Shown here: in pieces, positions 59,994-64,000 of the stretch
How the letters are laid out: each line of letters begins with the position of its first letter
Numbering within the stretch: the first letter of the stretch is position 1
Assembly (NCBI RefSeq): GCF_008919445.1
Contig: NZ_VSLG01000003.1
Location: 124,001 to 188,000, forward strand
Origin: Serinicoccus kebangsaanensis
GTDB lineage: Bacteria > Actinomycetota > Actinomycetes > Actinomycetales > Dermatophilaceae
Direction: 5' to 3'
Length of the DNA: 64,000 nucleotides
Made by a program: the position numbers and the translations under genes
The notes under the pieces: generated by a model
Seen by the model: the letters and a program-made list of their open reading frames with translations, nothing else
Databases searched by the model: none
Told to the model about the DNA's origin: nothing

Positions 59994-62225
59994 ATGAGCA
60001 CCGACAGCTCGGTGCGCGCCAGCGAGCGCGACCTCGAGAACGACGCGGGACCGGCCAGCATCTGGATCACGGTCCTCTTCACGGCCACGGTCTTCGTGGG
60101 AGCGGGTCTGCTCTTCGTGGTGCAGCCGATGGTGGCCAGGCTGGTGCTCCCCCAGTTCGGTGGGTCGGCGACCGTCTGGAGCACGAGCAGCCTCTTCTTC
60201 CAGGTGCTGCTGCTCGTCGGGTATGCCTATGTCCACGGCAGCACGCGATGGCTGGGGCCGCGCGCCCAGCCGGTGCTGCACCTCGGTCTCCTGTTGCTGC
60301 CGCTGGTCGCCCTCCCGGTGGCCCTGCCCGGTGCTGCCGCGGCCTCGGGGAGCAACCCTGTCGCCGCGCTGCTGCTGACGCTGACGCTCATGATCGGTCT
60401 CCCCTTCGCGGTGCTGTCCACCACGGGTCCGCTGACTCAGAAGTGGTACTCCTGGACCGGCGGTCGCCGCGCGGACGACCCGTACTTCCTCTTCGCGGCC
60501 AGCAACCTGGGCAGCTTCGGCGGGCTCCTCGCCTATCCCTTCCTCATCGAGCCGTTCCTGAGCATCGACCAGCAGCGGGTGGGCTGGTCGATCGGCTACG
60601 GCCTGTTCCTCGTGCTCATGCTGACCTGCGGTGCGGTCACCCTGGTCTCCTCCCGGGCGCGCACCCGCGCGGCCGTCGAGGTCAGGACCGGTCGGGACGA
60701 GGCGTCGGGGACCCTGCGCGGGCGGGAGGTGCTGGTGTGGCTGGCTCTGGCCTTCCTTCCCTCGACCCTGATGCTGGGCGTCACCGCGCACATCTCGACC
60801 GACGTGGCGGCCATCCCGCTGCTGTGGGTCGTGCCGCTGGCGATCTACCTGGGCACCTTCGTCATCGCCTTCGCCCGGACCTCACGCCGGGTCGCGCCCA
60901 CCTGGGCCCGGGCGGTCACCGTCGCGGCCGTGGCGGCGATGGTCATCTGGCTGATGCCGACGGCGTTGCCGATCTGGCTGGTGATCGGGATGGACCTGCT
61001 CCTGCTCACGCTGGTGGCGGGGACCGCCCACGCGCACCTCGCCGCCCGCCGGCCCGGACCGTCCCACCTCACCGCGTTCTACCTCGTCGTGGCCTTGGGT
61101 GGAGCCGTCGGTGGGCTGGTGAACGGCGTCCTGGCGCCGTTGCTCCTCCCGGACGTCTGGGAGTACCCCGCAGCCATCGCGGCGTCCACCCTGCTGGCGC
61201 TCCCCTGGGCCCGACGGCGACGCGGCGACCGGCCCCGAGCGTCCCGCACCCTGCTCGTCGGCCTCACCGTCGTGCTCGTCCTCTTCGTCGGTGCCTTCGC
61301 CGCGCTCAGCCTGCAGGGCTGGTCGCTGCTGGCCCTCTGCCTGGCCCTGCTGGTCCTGGCGTGGTGCGTCAGCAACCGCCCGGTGGCGATGGTCGGAGGG
61401 CTGCTCATGGTGATGCTGCTCCCCGTGCTGGCCGACAGCGAGCCGCTCGTCCGTGACCGGTCCTTCTACGGTGCCTTCACCGTCCGCGACCAGGACGGCA
61501 TCCGGACCTTCTCGCACGGGACGACGGTGCACGGCACCCAGGTCCTGGCGGAGCCGGCCGAGCCCACCACCTACTACGCCCGCGGTGGCCCGGTCGGGGC
61601 CGTCATGGGGACCAGCGCCGACGACGCCGACATCGGGGTCGTCGGGCTGGGAGCCGGGGTGATGGCGGCCTACGGCCGCGAGGGACAGCGGCTCACCTTC
61701 TACGAGATCGACCCGGAGGTGGTCGACGTCGCCTCCGACCCGGCGTTGTTCAGCTATGTCGAGGACAGCGCTGCCGAGATCGACATGGTCGTCGGCGACG
61801 GCCGGTTGAGCCTCGAGGAGGTCCCCGCCGAGCGCCACGACGTGCTCTTCGTCGACGCCTTCACCTCCGACGCGATCCCGGTGCACCTGCTGACCCGGGA
61901 GGCCTTCGACACCTACGGCCGGGCGCTGCGGGACGACGGCATCCTGATGATCCACGTGAGCAACCGGGTGTTCGACCTGGAGCCGGTCGTGGCGGCCGGC
62001 GCCGAGCACCTCGGGTGGGCGAGCGCCGTCGGGCGCGGCACCGCCGACGACGGTCCGGGTGCGACACCCAGTCGCTGGGTCGCGCTGTCCGCGGACGACG
62101 CGGCGATCGAGGAGCTCACCGCCTCGGACCGGTGGCGGGACACCGGTGCCGGACGGGTCCGGTGGACCGATGACTTCGCCTCGGTGCTGCGGGTGCTGGA
62201 TCTCGGCGACGACCCCGCCGGGTGA
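59994..62225 (+). CDS. fused MFS-like/spermidine synthase-like membrane protein
   Basis: A 743-residue protein with an N-terminal membrane half (about 22-480) of a dozen or more spans and a C-terminal methyltransferase-like half (about 490-735) related to spermidine synthase. The fused half shows DADIGVVGLGAGVMAAYG, LTFYEIDPEVVDVA (SAM-type Glu), VVGDGRLSLEE and VLFVDAFTSDAIPVHLL. The Asp residues needed by true polyamine synthases are only partly recognisable, so the product is not certain. ATG at 59994 is chosen because GGGGGACAGG lies upstream and upstream sequence is the repeat. It is unusual in this neighbourhood; mycobacteria do not have it between DUF4191 and glnA1. Confidence 0.85.
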   Translation: MSTDSSVRASERDLENDAGPASIWITVLFTATVFVGAGLLFVVQPMVARLVLPQFGGSATVWSTSSLFFQVLLLVGYAYVHGSTRWLGPRAQPVLHLGLLLLPLVALPVALPGAAAASGSNPVAALLLTLTLMIGLPFAVLSTTGPLTQKWYSWTGGRRADDPYFLFAASNLGSFGGLLAYPFLIEPFLSIDQQRVGWSIGYGLFLVLMLTCGAVTLVSSRARTRAAVEVRTGRDEASGTLRGREVLVWLALAFLPSTLMLGVTAHISTDVAAIPLLWVVPLAIYLGTFVIAFARTSRRVAPTWARAVTVAAVAAMVIWLMPTALPIWLVIGMDLLLLTLVAGTAHAHLAARRPGPSHLTAFYLVVALGGAVGGLVNGVLAPLLLPDVWEYPAAIAASTLLALPWARRRRGDRPRASRTLLVGLTVVLVLFVGAFAALSLQGWSLLALCLALLVLAWCVSNRPVAMVGGLLMVMLLPVLADSEPLVRDRSFYGAFTVRDQDGIRTFSHGTTVHGTQVLAEPAEPTTYYARGGPVGAVMGTSADDADIGVVGLGAGVMAAYGREGQRLTFYEIDPEVVDVASDPALFSYVEDSAAEIDMVVGDGRLSLEEVPAERHDVLFVDAFTSDAIPVHLLTREAFDTYGRALRDDGILMIHVSNRVFDLEPVVAAGAEHLGWASAVGRGTADDGPGATPSRWVALSADDAAIEELTASDRWRDTGAGRVRWTDDFASVLRVLDLGDDPAG

Positions 62226-62247
62226 GCCTCGGCAGGTGACCGGAGGC

Positions 62248-62285
62248 GTAACACCGACGTAACACCCGAGTGACCCTGCGGAAAC
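62248..62285 (+). promoter_or_regulatory. GlnR box, four sites (a1-b1-a2-b2)
   Basis: GTAAC, GTAAC, GTGAC and GAAAC occur at 62248, 62259, 62270 and 62281, each separated by exactly six bases. This matches the streptomycete glnA GlnR box pattern gTnAC-n6-GaAAC repeated twice. It lies directly upstream of the glnA -10 box, so nitrogen control by GlnR is expected. Confidence 0.88.
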
Positions 62286-62295
62286 CACCGGCACG

Positions 62296-62301
62296 TAGGT
62301 T
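62296..62301 (+). promoter_or_regulatory. -10 box (TAGGTT) of glnA
   Basis: TAGGTT lies 10 bases downstream of the GlnR box and would give a leader of about 50 bases with an AGGAGG ribosome site before ATG 62359. The GlnR sites would overlap the -35 region, fitting activation. Confidence 0.5.
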
Positions 62302-62358
62302 GGGCATACCGGACCCGAACCCCGAGCTCTCGCCTGGTCCGCGACAGGAGGAACTGGA

Positions 62359-63783
62359 ATGTTCAGCAACGCCGATGAGGTGCTCGCCTTCATCAAGGAC
62401 GAGGACGTCAAGTTCATCGACATCAGGTTCTGTGACCTGCCTGGTGTCATGCAGCACTTCAACGTCCCGGCGGAGACCTTCGACCAGGACGCCTTCGACA
62501 CGGGGCAGATGTTCGACGGCTCCTCGATCCGCGGCTTCAAGTCGATCCACGAGTCGGACATGAAGCTCATCCCGGACCCGCAGACGGCATACCTCGACCC
62601 GTTCCGGGCCGAGAAGACGCTCATCATGAACTTCTCGATCGTGGACCCGTTCACCGACGAGCCCTACGAGCGCGACCCGCGGCAGATCGCCCGTCGGGCC
62701 GAGGAGCACCTGGCGTCCACGGGGATCGCGGACACCGCCTACTTCGGCGCCGAGGCCGAGTTCTACGTCTTCGACGACGTCCGCTTCGCGACCGGTCCGA
62801 GCGGCGGTTACTACCACATCGACTCGATCGAGGCGGCGTGGAACACCGGGCGCGGCGAGGACGGCGGCAACCGGGGCTACAAGCCGCGCTTCAAGGGCGG
62901 CTACTTCCCCGTCCCGCCGGTGGACCACTTCGCCGACATCCGTGACCGGATGGTGCTGGATCTGGCGACGGTCGGCATCGACGTGGAGCGCGCGCACCAC
63001 GAGGTCGGCACCGCCGGGCAGCAGGAGATCAACTACAAGTTCAACACCCTGCTCCACTCCGGCGACGACATGATGAAGTTCAAGTACGTCATCAAGAACA
63101 GCGCCTGGGCCGCGGGCAAGACGGCGACCTTCATGCCCAAGCCGCTCTTCGGGGACAACGGCTCGGGTATGCACACGCACCAGAGCCTGTGGAAGAACGG
63201 CGAGCCGCTGTTCTACGACGAGAACGGCTACGGCGGCCTGTCCGACATCGCGCGGTGGTACATCGGTGGCCTGCTGCAGCACGGGCCGGCGCTGCTGGCG
63301 TTCACCAACCCGTCGCTGAACTCCTACCACCGGCTGGTGCCGGGCTTCGAGGCGCCGATCAACCTGGTCTACTCGGCCCGCAACCGCTCGGCCTGCGTCC
63401 GCATCCCGATCACCGGCACGTCGGCGAAGGCGAAGCGGGTGGAGTACCGCGTGCCCGACCCGTCGTCGAACCCGTACCTGTCCTTCTCCGCGCAGCTGAT
63501 GGCCGGTCTGGACGGGATCAAGAACCGGATCGAGCCGCCGGAGCCGGTGGACAAGGACCTCTACGAGCTGCCGCCGGAGGAGCTGGCCGACATCGCCCAG
63601 CTGCCGACGTCGCTGCCGGAGGTGCTGGACGCCCTCGAGGACGACCACGCCTTCCTCACCGAGGGCGAGGTCTTCACCGAGGACCTGCTCGGTGCGTGGG
63701 TGGACTACAAGCGGGCCAACGAGATCACCCCGATGCGCCTGCGGCCGCACCCGCACGAGTTCGAGCTGTACTTCGACATCTGA
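62359..63783 (+). CDS. glnA: glutamine synthetase type I
   Basis: Main ammonia-assimilating enzyme, 474 residues. Metal and substrate sites are visible: [12 protein letters not shown], the ammonia/ATP segments [15 protein letters not shown] and NRSACVRIP. Tyr402 in [12 protein letters not shown] is the adenylylation site of GS1-beta enzymes. The AGGAGG ribosome site lies eight bases upstream of the ATG. Transcription is probably controlled by GlnR, and activity by adenylylation (GlnE), which is not in the window. It is followed by a strong terminator. It occupies the position of mycobacterial glnA1 (Rv2220). Confidence 0.96.
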   Translation: MFSNADEVLAFIKDEDVKFIDIRFCDLPGVMQHFNVPAETFDQDAFDTGQMFDGSSIRGFKSIHESDMKLIPDPQTAYLDPFRAEKTLIMNFSIVDPFTDEPYERDPRQIARRAEEHLASTGIADTAYFGAEAEFYVFDDVRFATGPSGGYYHIDSIEAAWNTGRGEDGGNRGYKPRFKGGYFPVPPVDHFADIRDRMVLDLATVGIDVERAHHEVGTAGQQEINYKFNTLLHSGDDMMKFKYVIKNSAWAAGKTATFMPKPLFGDNGSGMHTHQSLWKNGEPLFYDENGYGGLSDIARWYIGGLLQHGPALLAFTNPSLNSYHRLVPGFEAPINLVYSARNRSACVRIPITGTSAKAKRVEYRVPDPSSNPYLSFSAQLMAGLDGIKNRIEPPEPVDKDLYELPPEELADIAQLPTSLPEVLDALEDDHAFLTEGEVFTEDLLGAWVDYKRANEITPMRLRPHPHEFELYFDI

Positions 63784-63790
63784 TCGGAGA

Positions 63791-63826
63791 GAGGCCCTGA
63801 CCAGCACAAACGCTGGTCAGGGCCTC
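63791..63826. terminator. terminator hairpin after glnA
   Basis: Perfect 15-bp arms 63791-63805 and 63812-63826 with a 6-base loop (acaaac), eight bases after the glnA stop. It also lies downstream of the leftward recombinase stop, so it can serve both. Confidence 0.85.
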
Positions 63827-63850
63827 GATGTTTCCGTGAAAGTGTCCGTA

Positions 63851-64000
63851 CTAGCCGGAAGCCGCACGCTGCCCGAGAGCGGCCGAGACGGCTGCCCGTG
63901 ACGTGTCGTCGCTGTCCGGCCACAGGTGCCCGTAGACGTCGAGCGTCGTCCTCGCCGAGGCGTGCCGCAGCCGGGTCTGCACCACCTTGACGTCGAGCCC
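63851..64000 (-). CDS. tyrosine recombinase/integrase, C-terminal 49 residues only
   Basis: The last 49 codons of a leftward gene whose start is beyond the right edge. The translated end contains RLRHASARTTLDVYGHLWPD. The RLRH and later His positions fit the catalytic box II, and the Tyr in LDVYGHL is the nucleophile of the tyrosine recombinase family (phage and ICE integrases). It ends 25 bases from the glnA terminator. Because such integrases sit at one end of an integrated element, a prophage or conjugative element probably begins here. No attachment site or tRNA was recognised. Confidence 0.85.
   Translation of the reverse strand, partial: GLDVKVVQTRLRHASARTTLDVYGHLWPDSDDTSRAAVSAALGQRAASG

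Noticed and set aside
1-64000. tRNA, rRNA or insertion sequences inside the window
   Set aside because: No cloverleaf, conserved rRNA stretch, transposase motif or terminal inverted repeat was recognised when reading both strands. A tRNA search program would be decisive.

Overview
The window is one continuous stretch of chromosome from a high-GC actinobacterium. Evidence includes almost exclusive G/C third codon positions, many GTG starts, ATGA/GTGA gene overlaps, TANNNT -10 boxes, a four-site GlnR box, an actinobacterial-type LexA box, and an actinobacterial bc1-aa3 respiratory gene set (qcrCAB, ctaE, ctaCDF). Gene order follows, as I recall it, the Mycobacterium tuberculosis segment running from about Rv2169c (DUF3040) through idsA2, Rv2175c, pknL, aroG, plsC, fadD15, Rv2191, trpD, ctaE-qcrCAB, ctaC, erpA, gcvT, pepA/pepB, sucB, lipB and lipA to glnA1. 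The absence of pimB', ripC and cobTS, and the presence of a parE-type topoisomerase gene and of ctaD beside ctaC, point to Micrococcales (Intrasporangiaceae or Ornithinimicrobiaceae-like). That placement is inference.

Layout. 1-2.2 kb: topoisomerase IV subunit B (cut by the left edge), a small DUF7455 protein and a DUF456 membrane protein. 2.2-5.8 kb, all leftward: the ECF sigma factor SigK with its anti-sigma factor RskA, followed by a secreted CHRD-type protein and a class F sortase, with DUF3040 upstream. 6-12.2 kb: a four-gene leftward mutagenesis operon (DUF6504, SAV_6107 HEPN-type protein, DnaE2, DinB) under a perfect LexA box. 12.5-17.5 kb: polyprenyl diphosphate synthase, Rv2175c-type DNA-binding protein, LysM/transglycosylase and PASTA kinase PknL. 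17.5-26.7 kb: molybdopterin oxidoreductase, threonine aldolase, DAHP synthase, acyltransferase, endonuclease/exonuclease/phosphatase protein, two tandem ROK kinases and an acyl-CoA ligase. 26.7-29.6 kb: small Cys-rich protein, exonuclease/UvrC-like fusion, Lrp ligand-binding protein, metallopeptidase. 29.7-39.8 kb: the terminal respiratory genes in two leftward operons (ctaE-qcrC-qcrA-qcrB and ctaC-ctaD-ctaF) flanking a receiver-domain protein, trpD and a quinone oxidoreductase.

39.8-50.2 kb: Aat, ErpA, glycerate kinase, TrpS, glutathionyl-hydroquinone-reductase-like protein, M20 peptidase, DUF3043, a degenerate CobU-like protein, GcvT, PepA, DUF5302. 50.3-59.8 kb: the lipoate block (sucB E2 with two lipoyl domains, lipB, lipA) with a TIGR01777 protein, an atypical kinase, an ABC transporter and DUF4191. 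GcvT belongs to the lipoate-dependent glycine cleavage system, so several genes share lipoyl chemistry. 60-63.8 kb: a fused MFS/spermidine synthase-like protein and glnA under a GlnR box. At the right edge the C-terminus of a tyrosine recombinase appears, so a mobile element probably starts beyond the window.

Features worth a second look are: the SOS-controlled DnaE2 operon with two poorly understood partners; the SigK/RskA-CHRD-sortase module with a SigK-like promoter; an 83-bp tandem duplication that duplicates a structured hairpin; a strikingly recurrent octamer GGTATGCC/GGCATACC; and about fifteen apparently leaderless promoters. No tRNA, rRNA or CRISPR array was seen.
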